DNA from: Desulfobacterium sp.
Lineage (GTDB): Bacteria; Desulfobacterota; Desulfobacteria; Desulfobacterales; SURF-7
Assembly (NCBI GenBank): GCA_013824585.1
Contig: PNOB01000003.1
Location: 1-36,759 of the forward strand
DNA: 36,759 bases
Direction of reading: 5' to 3'
Part shown: one piece after another, positions 24,640 to 35,984 of the stretch
Layout of the letters: the number at the start of each line of letters is the position of its first letter
Position numbering within the stretch: the first letter of the stretch is position 1
Translations under genes and position numbers: made by a program
Notes under the pieces: model-generated
What the model saw: the letters and a program-made list of their open reading frames with translations, nothing else
Database searches by the model: none
What the model was told of the DNA's origin: nothing

Positions 24640-27231
24640 ATGCAAGAAAACTACAATCCAAGATTGATTGAAAAAAAATGGCAGACATTCTGGGAAGATA
24701 CCGAGCTGTTTACGGTTGTGGAAGATGAGACAAAAGAGAAATATTACCTACTGGAGATGTTTCCCTATCCATCGGGTAAAATCCATATGGGGCATGTCCG
24801 GAATTATACAATCGGGGATGTGGTGGCCAGGTATAAAAGAATGCAGGGGCTGAATGTGCTTCATCCCATGGGTTGGGACGCATTTGGTATGCCGGCTGAG
24901 AATGCTGCTATTGCCAATAATACACATCCTGCTGCCTGGACATATGACAATATTGATTATATGCGGACACAACTAAAAAAACTGGGATTCAGCTACGACT
25001 GGAGCAGGGAAATTGCAACCTGTAAACCCGAATATTATCGGTGGGAGCAGTGGCTGTTTATCAAGATGTTTGAAAAGGGAATGGCATACCGGAAGGAGTC
25101 TTCGGTAAACTGGTGTGATCCATGTCAGACAGTTCTTGCCAATGAGCAGGTTGAAGCCGGTTTATGCTGGCGCTGCGGGAAACAGGTACGTCAGAAAAAA
25201 TTGGAGCAGTGGTTTTTCAGGATCACGGATTTTGCCGAAGATCTTCTTCTGTATTGTGATAAGCTTACAGGTTGGCCTGACAAGGTTACAACCATGCAGA
25301 AAAATTGGATCGGAAAGAGCATTGGTGCGGAGATCCGATTCCCTGTTGAAAATTCGGATCAAGTGATTCCGGTTTTTACCACCCGTCAGGACACTGTGTT
25401 TGGTGCAACCTTTATGTGTCTTGCTCCGGAACATCCATTGGTTCTGTCATTATCCCGGAATACACCGGAAAGAGAGAAGGTTGAGGCATTTGTGGAAAAA
25501 ATGTCTCTTCAAGACCGTTCTAGTAAGGCTGTGGAAAAATTTGAGAAAGAAGGTGTATTTATCGGTGTTCACTGCATCAATCCATTAAGCGGAAGAAAAA
25601 TGCCTGTTTATACAGCTAACTTCGCATTGATGGAATATGGTACGGGTGCTGTGATGTCTGTTCCCGCCCATGACCAGAGAGACTATGACTTTTCAGAAAA
25701 ATATGGACTGGAAAAAATTGTTGTGGTGAAGCCGCATGATCAGGACCTCGATGCTTCCGGAATGACAGAAGCTTACGTCGGTGCAGGAGTTCTGGTTAAT
25801 TCGGGAGATTTTAACGGGCTGGACAATACAAAAGCCCAGGATGATATTGCAGAATATCTGGAAAAAAATGGTTTAGGGAAGAAAACCATCAGTTTTCGCC
25901 TCCGGGACTGGGGGATATCCAGACAGCGCTACTGGGGGGCGCCGATTCCCATGATTCATTGTGATGCCTGTGGCATCGTGCCGGTTCCGGAAGAGGAGCT
26001 TCCTGTTCTTCTGCCTGAGGATGTGAAAATGCCGGAAGGCGGTAAATCCCCTTTGAATTCGCTTGCCCATTTTCAAAAAACAATATGTCCCAAATGCGGA
26101 AATCCTGAAGCCAGACGGGATACCGATACCATGGACACATTTATGGAATCCTCCTGGTACTTTGAACGGTACTGTAGTCCGCATGAAGACAAGGCGATGT
26201 TTGACCGGAAGGCGGTTCATTACTGGATGCCGGTTGACCAGTATATCGGAGGAGTGGAGCATGCGATCCTTCATCTTCTCTACTCACGATATTTTACTCG
26301 TGTTTTGAAAGAAGTCGGTCTTGTGGATTTCAAGGAACCCTTTACGCGACTGCTCACCCAGGGAATGGTATGCAAGGAGACGGTTTCGTGTCCCGAGCAT
26401 GGTTTTCTTTTCCCAGAACAGGTCGATACAAAAAGTGATTTGCCTGTCTGTATGATGTGTGACAGTTTAATCAAGGTTGGCCGTGTGGAGAAGATGTCTA
26501 AATCCAAGAAAAATGTGATTGACCCGAACATCCTGCTGAATCAGTATGGTGCGGATACAACCCGGCTTTTCTGTTTGTTTGCGGCTCCCCCTGAAAGGGA
26601 TCTGGAATGGAGTGAGCAAGGTGTGGATGGCAGTTACCGGTTTTTAAACAGAATCTGGCGTCTGGCTGAGAGTGCTATGGGAAAAATCCATGATGTGGCG
26701 CCTTATAATGGAGATTTCAACCTATTGGATGACAGGCTTAAGGAGTTATATCGCAAGGCGCATCTGACGATTAAAAAGGTCACCAATGATATTGAAGACC
26801 GGTTTCACTTTAATACAGCGATCAGCGCTGTAATGGAACTAGTGAATATGATGTACGGCGTTGAAAAATTTCATGAAATCCCGAACGGGACCTCTGTAAT
26901 GCGGTTTTCCATGGAAACAACAGTGCTTCTGATTTCTCCTATTGTACCTCATATCGCAGAAGAGCTTTGGGAAAGTATGGGCAAGACTCCAAGCATTCTT
27001 GATATGAAATGGCCCAGGTACCGTGAAGATGTTCTTGTACACGATAACATGACAATTGTGATACAGGTAAATGGAAAACTCAGGGGGAAATTCGAAATCG
27101 GGTCAGATGCTTCTGACGAGGAGATCCAGACAGCCGCTCTGACTCATCCGTTAGCCATAAAATTTGTTCAGGGAAAACCAATCCAAAAAGTGATCGTTGT
27201 GAAAAAGAAACTGGTGAATATTGTAATATGA
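24640..27231 (+). CDS. leuS: Leucyl-tRNA synthetase
   Basis: [40 protein letters not shown], editing domain [23 protein letters not shown]. Confidence 0.98.
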   Translation: MQENYNPRLIEKKWQTFWEDTELFTVVEDETKEKYYLLEMFPYPSGKIHMGHVRNYTIGDVVARYKRMQGLNVLHPMGWDAFGMPAENAAIANNTHPAAWTYDNIDYMRTQLKKLGFSYDWSREIATCKPEYYRWEQWLFIKMFEKGMAYRKESSVNWCDPCQTVLANEQVEAGLCWRCGKQVRQKKLEQWFFRITDFAEDLLLYCDKLTGWPDKVTTMQKNWIGKSIGAEIRFPVENSDQVIPVFTTRQDTVFGATFMCLAPEHPLVLSLSRNTPEREKVEAFVEKMSLQDRSSKAVEKFEKEGVFIGVHCINPLSGRKMPVYTANFALMEYGTGAVMSVPAHDQRDYDFSEKYGLEKIVVVKPHDQDLDASGMTEAYVGAGVLVNSGDFNGLDNTKAQDDIAEYLEKNGLGKKTISFRLRDWGISRQRYWGAPIPMIHCDACGIVPVPEEELPVLLPEDVKMPEGGKSPLNSLAHFQKTICPKCGNPEARRDTDTMDTFMESSWYFERYCSPHEDKAMFDRKAVHYWMPVDQYIGGVEHAILHLLYSRYFTRVLKEVGLVDFKEPFTRLLTQGMVCKETVSCPEHGFLFPEQVDTKSDLPVCMMCDSLIKVGRVEKMSKSKKNVIDPNILLNQYGADTTRLFCLFAAPPERDLEWSEQGVDGSYRFLNRIWRLAESAMGKIHDVAPYNGDFNLLDDRLKELYRKAHLTIKKVTNDIEDRFHFNTAISAVMELVNMMYGVEKFHEIPNGTSVMRFSMETTVLLISPIVPHIAEELWESMGKTPSILDMKWPRYREDVLVHDNMTIVIQVNGKLRGKFEIGSDASDEEIQTAALTHPLAIKFVQGKPIQKVIVVKKKLVNIVI

Positions 27232-27734
27232 GAAAATTGATAAAACAAATTTTTTGTGTTTTCTGGGTGCTATGTTTTATTTTATCATGTGGTTATAATT
27301 TTGCAGGTATGGGAAAGATACCTGGCGGGGTGAAAACCATATGTGTTACCATGTTGAAAAACAATACAAATGAAACCGGTTTGGAAAGAATCATTACAAA
27401 CTCAATTGTTAATGAGTTTTCCAGAAATGGCGTACCCATGACGAAGGATCCGGCCAGGGCAGATGGGATACTTTCCGGTTCTGTGGCTTCTGTTTATACG
27501 ACAACCATTGCGCGATCCAGTGCAAACACCTCTTCTGAGAGAAGTGTTTATATTAAACTTGATATGAAACTGATGAATAGTAAGGGCAAACTTTTGTGGA
27601 CTCGATCCGGTATAGAAGATAATGAAGCCTATCAAGCAGGTTTGAACGAAGATAGACAAAAGAAGAAAGCCATTAATGATCTGGTAAAACGATTATCTCG
27701 AACTTTCTACCAGAGGCTGACAGATGATTTTTAG
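27228..27734 (+). CDS. lptE: LPS-assembly lipoprotein LptE-like
   Basis: Lipobox [52 protein letters not shown]; overlaps leuS by ATGA. Confidence 0.82.
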   Translation: MRKLIKQIFCVFWVLCFILSCGYNFAGMGKIPGGVKTICVTMLKNNTNETGLERIITNSIVNEFSRNGVPMTKDPARADGILSGSVASVYTTTIARSSANTSSERSVYIKLDMKLMNSKGKLLWTRSGIEDNEAYQAGLNEDRQKKKAINDLVKRLSRTFYQRLTDDF

Positions 27735-27764
27735 CCGGTTTGCCTTATCAAAAAGGCAAACCGG
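27735..27764. terminator. Hairpin between convergent lptE and rpsT
   Basis: CCGGTTTGCCTT atcaaa AAGGCAAACCGG, perfect 12-bp stem, 6-nt loop, immediately after the lptE stop. No clear downstream T-tract. Confidence 0.6.
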
Positions 27765-27771
27765 AAGTCAA

Positions 27772-28035
27772 TCAGGCAGATTTTGAATTGATCAGCTTGG
27801 ACAGGCGTGAAATTTTTCTGGAGGCTGTTCGTTTATGCATAACCCCTTTTTTAACAGCTTTATCAATAATTGATTTGGCTGTATTCAGGGTAACCGTATT
27901 ATCTTTTCCAGCTTCTGCAGAACCAGTGCGAACATCTTTAATGATATTTTTTACTCTCGTTCTGACCGCTTTGTTCCGCATATGCTTGAGTTCACTTTGT
28001 TTTACGCGTTTTAATGCAGATTTATGATTTGCCAA
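27772..28035 (-). CDS. rpsT: 30S ribosomal protein S20
   Basis: MANHKSALKRVKQSELKHMRNKAVRTRVKNIIKDV; TTG start, SD AAAGGAG. Confidence 0.96.
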   Translation of the reverse strand: MANHKSALKRVKQSELKHMRNKAVRTRVKNIIKDVRTGSAEAGKDNTVTLNTAKSIIDKAVKKGVMHKRTASRKISRLSKLINSKSA

Positions 28036-28083
28036 CTTGATTTGCTCCTTTAAAGATTATTTTTAATCCAAACTGAACGAAAA

Positions 28084-28112
28084 TAAATATCGAAACTTTC
28101 CAAAGCTGTCAA
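28084..28112 (-). promoter_or_regulatory. Putative sigma70 promoter of rpsT
   Basis: Minus strand TTGACA (28112-28107), 17-nt spacer, TATTTA (28089-28084). Confidence 0.65.
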
Positions 28113-28125
28113 GTGAATATTTGAA

Positions 28126-28557
28126 TTATAGGGTATAAACCTTATCCCCGTCAATAACCACCACCCCATTTTCCTGCAGGACTCGGACCGCTTCATCCAG
28201 CTTTTCAAATCGGAATATCATGACTGCATTGCTGGAATTCGGCTGGACAAATGCGTACATATATTCAACATTAATACTCACCTTATGAAGTATATTGAGA
28301 ATTTTGTACAAACCTCCTGGTTTGTCTTCAACCTCAACAGCCACGACAAAGGTTTTTCCCACAGTAAAATTTTGTTTTTTCAGGGCTTCTTCAGCTTTTT
28401 GATTGTTGTCAACGATCATGCGCAATACGCCAAAGTCAGAGGTGTCTGCAAGGGATAATGCGCGGATATTGATCCCTGATTCTGCGAGGATGCCGGTTAC
28501 TTCAGCAATACGCCCGGATTTATTTTCCAAAAAAACCGAAATCTGTTCAACTTTCAT
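28126..28557 (-). CDS. ACT-domain protein (tandem ACT, amino-acid/aryl-CoA-ligase-associated)
   Basis: [50 protein letters not shown] and a second [38 protein letters not shown]. Start moved to ATG 28557; the track ORF runs into paaK in another frame. Confidence 0.9.
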   Translation of the reverse strand: MKVEQISVFLENKSGRIAEVTGILAESGINIRALSLADTSDFGVLRMIVDNNQKAEEALKKQNFTVGKTFVVAVEVEDKPGGLYKILNILHKVSINVEYMYAFVQPNSSNAVMIFRFEKLDEAVRVLQENGVVVIDGDKVYTL

Positions 28558-28594
28558 TTCTGACCTCCTTATCGGGTTCAAAGCATCGTTGTTT

Positions 28595-29896
28595 TTATAG
28601 TTTTCGGTTATCAATGACACGAATCGCTTTTCCTTCACTCCGGGCAATGGTTTTGGGTTCAACCAGTTTGACCGCAGCAGAGACACCCAAAATCTCTTTG
28701 ATGTCTTTTGAGATTTTTTTCTCAAGATTCTGGAGATTTCTGACTTCATCCGAGAACAGCTGTTCGCCAACCTCAACAAGAACTGACAACGTGTCCAGAT
28801 TGTCTTTCCGGTCAACCACCAGTTGATAATGGGGTTCGACTTCGTCAATCTGCATCAGTACGCTTTCAATCTGTGAGGGGAACACATTGACTCCCCGGAT
28901 GATCAGCATATCGTCTGTTCGGCCGCTGACCCGTTTCATTCTTACATGAGATCGGCCACAAATGCATGGTTCAGGATTCAGTGCAGAGATATCTCTTGTC
29001 CGGTAACGGATTACAGGAAACGCTTCTTTTGTAATAGAGGTGAAAACAAGCTCTCCGGTTTCGCCATAGGGCAGGACATCACCGGTTTCAGGATTAATGA
29101 TCTCTGGTATAAAATGATCCTCGTAAATATGAAGGCCGGCTTTTGCTTCATGACATTCAATGGCAACTCCCGGTCCCATGACCTCACTGAGGCCATAAAT
29201 ATCAACCGCGATGATTTTCAGCTTGTTCTCAATTTCCTGCCGCATGCTCTCAGACCAGGGTTCTGCCCCGAAGATACCGTATTTAAACTTCAGGTCTTTA
29301 AATGAAACACCCATCTCTTCAGCCACTTCTGCAAGATGCAGGGTATAAGAGGGGGTGGCTGTCAGGATTGTGGGACCGAAATCTTTCATGATGATAATCT
29401 GTCTTTTGGTGTTACCACCGGAAACCGGTATAATGGACGCCCCAAGTTTTTCCGCTCCATAATGAACGCCAAGTCCTCCGGTAAACAGTCCGTATCCGTA
29501 TGCATTATGGATAATATCTCCTCGTGTGGCTCCACCTGCGGATAAAGAACGTGCCATGAGTTCAGACCATGTTCCGATGTCGCGGGCAGTGTAACCGACA
29601 ACCGTAGGCTTTCCTGTGGTTCCGGAGGATGCATGAATGCGGACGACATTATCCATCGGGACGGCAAACATCCCAAACGGGTAATTATCGCGCAGATCCT
29701 GTTTGGTCGTAAACGGTATTTTTTGTATATCCGCAAGTGACCTGATTTCAGATGGGGTGATTCCTGCTTCTTCAAATTTTTTTTGATAAAATGGAACGGT
29801 TGCATAAACACGATTCAGCGTGGCTTGAAGTCGTCTGAGCTGGATGGCTTCAAGTGCTTCCCTTGGCATGGTTTCGTATTCAATATTGAATATCAT
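28595..29896 (-). CDS. paaK: Phenylacetate-CoA ligase
   Basis: [95 protein letters not shown]. Confidence 0.95.
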   Translation of the reverse strand: MIFNIEYETMPREALEAIQLRRLQATLNRVYATVPFYQKKFEEAGITPSEIRSLADIQKIPFTTKQDLRDNYPFGMFAVPMDNVVRIHASSGTTGKPTVVGYTARDIGTWSELMARSLSAGGATRGDIIHNAYGYGLFTGGLGVHYGAEKLGASIIPVSGGNTKRQIIIMKDFGPTILTATPSYTLHLAEVAEEMGVSFKDLKFKYGIFGAEPWSESMRQEIENKLKIIAVDIYGLSEVMGPGVAIECHEAKAGLHIYEDHFIPEIINPETGDVLPYGETGELVFTSITKEAFPVIRYRTRDISALNPEPCICGRSHVRMKRVSGRTDDMLIIRGVNVFPSQIESVLMQIDEVEPHYQLVVDRKDNLDTLSVLVEVGEQLFSDEVRNLQNLEKKISKDIKEILGVSAAVKLVEPKTIARSEGKAIRVIDNRKL

Positions 29897-29953
29897 GTTT
29901 TTATCCTTTGATCGGGTTTCCCATTATCCAGTGTCGGACAATAGGATATCTGA

Positions 29954-30748
29954 TTATTTATTGAGTTGCCCCTTAAATTCCGGTTTTCGTTTTTCAAGAA
30001 AAGCCGTTGTACCTTCCCGAGCGTCTTCTCCAGCCATGCAGATGGAGAATGCGTCGATTTCCAATTTACAGCCTGTGGCAAGATCAACATCCATTCCGCT
30101 GTTTACTGCCTGTTTGGCGGCTCTCAGACTGACTCTTCCCTTGGATGCAACCATATTGGCTGTTTTTAATACCTCTTCCATGAGAAGCTCGGGAGGCAGT
30201 ATTCTATTCACCATCCCGATCTGATGAGCTTCAGATGCACTAATCATTTTTCCAGTAAAAATCAACTCTTTGGCCATATTTTTTCCAATCTGCCGGGGCA
30301 GCCGCTGGGTCCCGCCAAATCCAGGGATAAGTCCCAGTGTAATCTCAGGTAGACCGAATTTTGCATTTTCAGATGCATAAATAAAATCACATGCCAGGGC
30401 AACTTCACTTCCACCCCCTAGCGCAAATCCATTTACTGCTGCGATTACCGGTATTGGCAATGCTTGAAGTTTATTCATGACCTGATGACCCATTTCCGCA
30501 AAATGTTTGGCCTGTATTGAATCAAGACAGCGGGCAAGTTCTGTAATATCCGCACCTGCGACAAATGATTTATCTCCTGCTCCGGTTAAAACCAGTACAC
30601 GTATTTCCTGATTTTTTTGAATTTCATCCAAGGCTGCTGAGAATTCAGATAAAAGCTCCGAGTTCAGTGCATTCAAGGCTTTGGGGCGATTAAACGTTAT
30701 GATGGAGATATTGTTTTCAATTTGAAAAAGGATCGTATTATATTTCAT
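29954..30748 (-). CDS. Enoyl-CoA hydratase/isomerase (crotonase) family protein
   Basis: ISIITFNRPKALNALNSELL, VLTGAGDKSFVAGADITEL, AAVNGFALGGGSEVALACDFIYASENAKFGLPEITLGLIPGFGGTQRLPR. Confidence 0.95.
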   Translation of the reverse strand: MKYNTILFQIENNISIITFNRPKALNALNSELLSEFSAALDEIQKNQEIRVLVLTGAGDKSFVAGADITELARCLDSIQAKHFAEMGHQVMNKLQALPIPVIAAVNGFALGGGSEVALACDFIYASENAKFGLPEITLGLIPGFGGTQRLPRQIGKNMAKELIFTGKMISASEAHQIGMVNRILPPELLMEEVLKTANMVASKGRVSLRAAKQAVNSGMDVDLATGCKLEIDAFSICMAGEDAREGTTAFLEKRKPEFKGQLNK

Positions 30749-30771
30749 TATTCCCTCCGTCTGATACGTAT

Positions 30772-32472
30772 TTATGTTTGTTTATCCGGTTTTTTTTCAA
30801 TAAAGGCAGTCGGGTTTGTTTCTTTGATATAGTTTCGAATCCCGAGGAGGATGGAATCACATACTCGTTCCTGATAGGTTGAGTTAATCAATCTTTTGCA
30901 TTCACTTTCATTGCTGATAAAGGCGGTTTCAATAAGAACGGCAGGCATCTGGGCACCCAGGAGAACATAAAAAGGCGCCTGTTTAACCCCTTTGCTTTTT
31001 ATCTGGTTGTATTGTTCCCGAAGTCTATGAAACATGGAGTCCTGAACATGTGTTGCGAGCCTGCTGGATTCATTTATTTTTGCATTCTGCATCAGATCGA
31101 GGAGAATCGATTGCAGATCGCTGATGTTTTTGGTGGATGTGGCATTTTCTTTTGCAGCAACCATAATGGACTCATCATCGGTTGCAAGGTTGAGAAAATA
31201 GGTTTCAATACCATACGCTCTTTTGTCTCTGGACGCGTTTGTATGAATTGAAATAAAAAGATCTGCATTTTTTGTGTTTGCAATTGCTGTTCGTTCTTCA
31301 AGAGTCAGGAATCGATCGGTCTCGCGTGTCAGGATGACATTACAATGGATTGTATCTTTTATTTTCCGGGCCAGATTTTTGGCCAGTTTCAATACAATAT
31401 CTTTTTCATGGGTTCCTTTGATATAACCTGGAGCTCCGAAATCGTGCCCTCCATGTCCTGGGTCGATAACGATGGTCTGGACACCTAATGCCAGTTGTTT
31501 TGCAATGGCACTGGGGGTGATTTTCTTATTGGTGGAGGGATAGTAAGCTTTTTCAGGAGGTGATTTTTTTACGTATTTCTCTTGTTTGCCATTTTTTCCC
31601 CATACATCGATCACGATTCGAAAAGGGTTTTTCAGGGAAAAAATTTTATAGTTTTTAAACGATTTGATATCAATGACGACCCTTACCGTATCGGCGGTGT
31701 ATTGGCCGGCACGGGCATCTTTGAGCAGGTCGTCGTTAATCTGTTTTGTTTTTTCAAATGTCTTGCCAAGTCTGCTTTTGCTCAGATCCACGTATAGACG
31801 CTCTGGTTTGCTGATAGAGGGGTCTTTTTTCAGAAGACAGTGTGTAAAACTGGTTTCCTTGTCTGAATCAATAACGATTCTCGTATAATTGGGGTTCGAC
31901 CAGAACCGGAGGTCTTTTACCGTTGAAAACCCTTTTGGGAAAAGGGGAAGGGGGGTCTCTTTTGCTGCCGGTTCCTGTTCGGGTATTTTCGGAGGATTAA
32001 TTTTTTTTTGGAGCAGACCGGCTTTCCTTTTTATATACCGGACTTCCGTTGATTCCACTACAGGGCTTATAATCGAAATCCGTCTGATTTCATCCACGGC
32101 CTGGTTTTTATATCTGCTTTTGGGATATTGCTTGATGATCTGTTCGAAAAATGTCAGAGCTTCTTTTCTATCTGAATTTATGTTGGACAATCTGTATAAT
32201 CCAGCATAAAGGAGACCGGTTTTATACAGCCCTGCAGCAGCCCACGGACCGTAAGGATTGAGCCTGTGTACTTCTTTGTATTTTTGAATACAGTACAGCC
32301 AGCTTTTCCGATCTTGCTGTTTTTTCTGATTTTCCAGAAGATACTTATAGCAGGATTCTGCCTGATAGTATTGGTCTTTCGGAGACTTTCCTGCACTTGC
32401 AGCAGAACAGAAGATGAATAAGCTGCAAATCGAAAATAATACAATGCGAATTTTTTTATCAATCATGATCAT
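30772..32472 (-). CDS. N-acetylmuramoyl-L-alanine amidase (AMIN + amidase_3, AmiC-like)
   Basis: AMIN-like FWSNPNYTRIVIDSDKETSFTH...FRIVIDVWG; amidase_3 TIVIDPGHGGHDFGAPGYIKGTHEKDIVLKLAKNL, LFISIHTNAS, VLIETAFISNESE. Start at ATG 32472 overlapping the mutS stop; track extends to 32508. Confidence 0.93.
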   Translation of the reverse strand: MIMIDKKIRIVLFSICSLFIFCSAASAGKSPKDQYYQAESCYKYLLENQKKQQDRKSWLYCIQKYKEVHRLNPYGPWAAAGLYKTGLLYAGLYRLSNINSDRKEALTFFEQIIKQYPKSRYKNQAVDEIRRISIISPVVESTEVRYIKRKAGLLQKKINPPKIPEQEPAAKETPLPLFPKGFSTVKDLRFWSNPNYTRIVIDSDKETSFTHCLLKKDPSISKPERLYVDLSKSRLGKTFEKTKQINDDLLKDARAGQYTADTVRVVIDIKSFKNYKIFSLKNPFRIVIDVWGKNGKQEKYVKKSPPEKAYYPSTNKKITPSAIAKQLALGVQTIVIDPGHGGHDFGAPGYIKGTHEKDIVLKLAKNLARKIKDTIHCNVILTRETDRFLTLEERTAIANTKNADLFISIHTNASRDKRAYGIETYFLNLATDDESIMVAAKENATSTKNISDLQSILLDLMQNAKINESSRLATHVQDSMFHRLREQYNQIKSKGVKQAPFYVLLGAQMPAVLIETAFISNESECKRLINSTYQERVCDSILLGIRNYIKETNPTAFIEKKPDKQT

Positions 32473-35111
32473 GTAATAATACTGTCTGCTTTTTCCTTTA
32501 ATTTGCATAAATAATTAATTGCATCAATAGGAGTCATTGTTGAAATATTCAATTTTTGCAAACTCTGGATGATGATTTCATCCGGTTTCTGAAACAGGCT
32601 GAGCTGAACCTGTCCTTTTGATGGTTCAGTGTTTGCCCTGATCGATTTTTTTGGCTTGGAAACATTCCGATTATCATGCTCTACCCTTGAAAGAACTTTT
32701 TTTGCCTGCCGTATAATTGTTTCCGGTATCCCTGCAAGTCGGGCTACCTGGATACCATAGCTTCTGTTTGTGCTGCCTTCAACAAGTTTTCGAAGAAAAA
32801 TGATTTCATCATTCCATTCCTTTACCGCAATATTGAAATTCTGCACCCGGGGTTTTTGATCCGCAAGATCGGTAAGCTCATGATAATGGGTGGCAAAAAG
32901 GGTTTTGACTCCTTTTCCTTCAAGGTCATGCAGATACTCTGCGACAGCCCATGCAATGCTCAGCCCGTCATAGGTGCTCGTTCCTCTTCCGATTTCATCC
33001 ATGATAACAAGGCTGCGGGGAGTCGCATTGTTCATAATGTTGGCGGTTTCTTCCATTTCAACCATAAAAGTGCTTTGCCCGGAAGAAAGGTTGTCGAGAG
33101 CTCCAACCCGCGTGAAAATTCGATCCGTAATACAGATGGACGCTTTTTGTGCCGGAACAAAGGAACCCATTTGCGCCATAATTGAAAGAATGGCTACCTG
33201 ACGAAGGACGGTTGACTTTCCGGCCATGTTCGGTCCGGTTATGATCAGAATCTGGTTTTCCGAGTCATCCAGTTTGATTGTGTTGGGTATGTACCTTTCC
33301 CCTGTGATCAATTTTTCAACAACAGGATGACGTCCTTCCTGGATATGAATATATCCGTCTGTGTTGATCTCCGGCTGGATATAGTTGTTCTGTTCCGCAA
33401 TTTCAGATAGATTGAAAATACAGTCAATGGATGAAATGAAGTCGGCAAAACGAAGAATTTCATCATTGGTTTGGATGATTGTTTCCCGGATGTCGGTAAA
33501 CAGCTTGTACTCAAGTTCCGCCATAAGTTCATGGGCGTTCAATACCTTGGTTTCAAATGTTTTCAGTTCATCGGTGATATACCTCTCCGCATTGACCAGG
33601 GTCTGTTTTCGGATATAGTTTCCAGGAACGGATTCTGAATGGGCTTTGGGAATTTCAATATAATAACCAAAAACTTTATTGTATTTTACTTTTAATGAAT
33701 TGATTTTTGTTTTTTCTTTTTCTTCAGCTTCCAGTTTAACCAGCCAGCCTTTGCCGTCCTGGCTGATTTTTATCAATTCATCCAGTTTTTCATGATATCC
33801 GGGTTTGATGATCCCCCCTTCGTTTATGATAGGGGGTGCATCTTCCCGGATGGATTTCTCGATCAGGGTAACAAGATGATTCACCTTTTCAAGGGACTGA
33901 TCCGTGTTCCCCTGGCTAAATTGAAAAGCATCTGATGTGAGCTTTCTGAGGATATGCAGGATCTCCGGGATTTTCATCAGGGATTTTTTTAAGGCAACCA
34001 GGTCCCTTGCATTGGCTCTTCCCATGTTAATCCTGCTGGATAGTCTCTCAAGGTCGTAAATGGATTTCAAAGTTTCCCGAACCTGGAATCTGCATTCGAT
34101 ATTTGATTTTCCTTCTGCCACTGCGGTTAATCGTTTCCGGATCAGATCCATGTCGATCAAGGGATATCGAAGCCACTGTTTTAAACGTCGGCTTCCCATG
34201 GCAGTGACACACTGGTCAATAACCCCCAGCAGAGAGCCATGCGGTTTTCCGGTTCGAAGATTTTCAATGAGTTCAAGATTTTTGCAGCTCATCTCATCAA
34301 CGATCAGAAAACCATCCAGAGAATAGGGCTCTATGCGCTTCAGATGTTCTGTCTTCTGCTTCTGTGTTTCACGTACATAGGCCAACAGGGCGCCGGCAGC
34401 TCCAATTCCAACGGTAGCATTTTCACATCCGAATCCTTCAAGGCTTCTTGTCTGAAATTGTTCGATCAGGATTTCCCGACCGGTTTGAGGTTGAAATTCT
34501 TTATCCGGGAGAAAGGATATGGGTTTTTCGGAAAAAGCCCGGAGCAATTTTACATGGCTGTTGCTGTCACGCATGGATTCCGGCAACAGGATTTCACTCG
34601 GAGAAATGCGCAGGGATTCATCAATGATGGCATTGATCTTATCGGATTCCGTCATTCGGAAGGTTCCGGTCGAAATATCAAGAAAGGAGATTCCGGTGAT
34701 GGAATGATTGGCAGAGATCGACAGAATAAAATTGTTGGATTTTTCATTCAGCAGGTTGCTGTCGATGATCATGCCAGGCGTTATTACACGGATAACATCT
34801 CTTTTTACAATTCCTTTGGCAAGAGCAGGATCTTCAAGCTGCTCGCATATGGCTACCCTGTAACCCTTATCAATCAGACGGCCAATGTAGCTGTCTAAAG
34901 CCCGTGCAGGTATCCCACACATGGGGATGGCGTCTTCATTTTTTTTATTTCGGGAGGTAAGCGTGATTTCAAGAATCTTGGATGCGGTTACAGCATCCTC
35001 AAAAAACATTTCATAAAAATCACCCATTCGATAAAACAGGATGGCATCGCTATATTTCTCCTTGATGGAGAGGTATTGTCTGACCATCGGTGTTTCTGTG
35101 GGGATGCTCAT
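32469..35111 (-). CDS. mutS: DNA mismatch repair protein MutS
   Basis: TPMVRQYLSIKEKYSDAILFYRMGDFYEMFFEDA, ITGPNMAGKSTVLRQVAILSIMAQMGSFVPA, VIMDEIGRGTSTYDGLSIAWAVAEYL. Confidence 0.98.
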   Translation of the reverse strand: MSIPTETPMVRQYLSIKEKYSDAILFYRMGDFYEMFFEDAVTASKILEITLTSRNKKNEDAIPMCGIPARALDSYIGRLIDKGYRVAICEQLEDPALAKGIVKRDVIRVITPGMIIDSNLLNEKSNNFILSISANHSITGISFLDISTGTFRMTESDKINAIIDESLRISPSEILLPESMRDSNSHVKLLRAFSEKPISFLPDKEFQPQTGREILIEQFQTRSLEGFGCENATVGIGAAGALLAYVRETQKQKTEHLKRIEPYSLDGFLIVDEMSCKNLELIENLRTGKPHGSLLGVIDQCVTAMGSRRLKQWLRYPLIDMDLIRKRLTAVAEGKSNIECRFQVRETLKSIYDLERLSSRINMGRANARDLVALKKSLMKIPEILHILRKLTSDAFQFSQGNTDQSLEKVNHLVTLIEKSIREDAPPIINEGGIIKPGYHEKLDELIKISQDGKGWLVKLEAEEKEKTKINSLKVKYNKVFGYYIEIPKAHSESVPGNYIRKQTLVNAERYITDELKTFETKVLNAHELMAELEYKLFTDIRETIIQTNDEILRFADFISSIDCIFNLSEIAEQNNYIQPEINTDGYIHIQEGRHPVVEKLITGERYIPNTIKLDDSENQILIITGPNMAGKSTVLRQVAILSIMAQMGSFVPAQKASICITDRIFTRVGALDNLSSGQSTFMVEMEETANIMNNATPRSLVIMDEIGRGTSTYDGLSIAWAVAEYLHDLEGKGVKTLFATHYHELTDLADQKPRVQNFNIAVKEWNDEIIFLRKLVEGSTNRSYGIQVARLAGIPETIIRQAKKVLSRVEHDNRNVSKPKKSIRANTEPSKGQVQLSLFQKPDEIIIQSLQKLNISTMTPIDAINYLCKLKEKADSIIT

Positions 35112-35205
35112 AATAAAATTTAGTACTTTGTTTTTTATATGATACTGTTCTGTTCGATGGCGACTCTTTTCCTGAAACAGCTTCTACTCTGTTACTATCG
35201 AAAAC

Positions 35206-35958
35206 TCAACCTTTTTTCCCACGTGAACATTCTTCTGTCAATGGTATAATGTCAAGGTTGCCCCAAAGCCCGATAATGTCATCGATGATTGCAACAGCAC
35301 CGAGAATTCCATTAATCTTTCCGGCTTCCTGTACGGCAGTTTTAATATCTGCTTTGGATTTGATTCGGTTTCCGATTGCTGTTGCCGCTGCATCTGCAAG
35401 ACTGCAAGAATGGGAGATAATGCATACTGCATCTGATTTGCCGAAACTGAGAGAATGACCGATTGTACCGGAGGATGTACAAATTGAAAGGGGACGGTTT
35501 TCTGGAATCAGACGCAGACCGAGTTTCATACTCAAAGGCGATTTGCCGGCATAGATACCTATGGTAACAGGTTCATTCAACTTCATAAAGACATCTCCAC
35601 CGTTTTCGACCACAACCTCCTCTGAATGTTCAAGCAGATCCTTACCCACAAACTCTGCGATAGCTCCAGCAACAGCGGCCATGGGGCCGACACCGGCCAG
35701 ATTGCCGGCTTTGATCATTTCATTGATAATCAGTGGTGCAGGACTCTCTATGTTCCATGGAACCAGTGATGTCGCAAAGCTGGGGTTTCTCTGTATAAAG
35801 GCTTCAATATATCCTCGAAACTTAAAAACACTTTCCCGTGCCATATCAAACAGATTTTTGTCTGCTTGAACCGCGATATCAGTCTCTTTCACCATAACCG
35901 TGAAAGATACCAGGTTTTTTCTGTTCATGAATTTTCGGTATTCTTCATCACGGTTCAT
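35206..35958 (-). CDS. UPF0280 (ApbE-like) family protein
   Basis: VGPMAAVAGAIAEFVGKDLLEHSEEVVVENGGDVFMK, LSICTSSGTIGHSLSFGKSDAVCIISHSCSLADAAATAIGNRI. Confidence 0.85.
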   Translation of the reverse strand: MNRDEEYRKFMNRKNLVSFTVMVKETDIAVQADKNLFDMARESVFKFRGYIEAFIQRNPSFATSLVPWNIESPAPLIINEMIKAGNLAGVGPMAAVAGAIAEFVGKDLLEHSEEVVVENGGDVFMKLNEPVTIGIYAGKSPLSMKLGLRLIPENRPLSICTSSGTIGHSLSFGKSDAVCIISHSCSLADAAATAIGNRIKSKADIKTAVQEAGKINGILGAVAIIDDIIGLWGNLDIIPLTEECSRGKKG

Positions 35959-35984
35959 TGGATAAGGAGACCTTTAAAAAAAAA

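Noticed and set aside
28126-28848. 240-aa version of the ACT-domain ORF
   Set aside because: The extra N-terminus overlaps paaK in another frame; ATG 28557 after an AGGAGG-like SD is the credible start.
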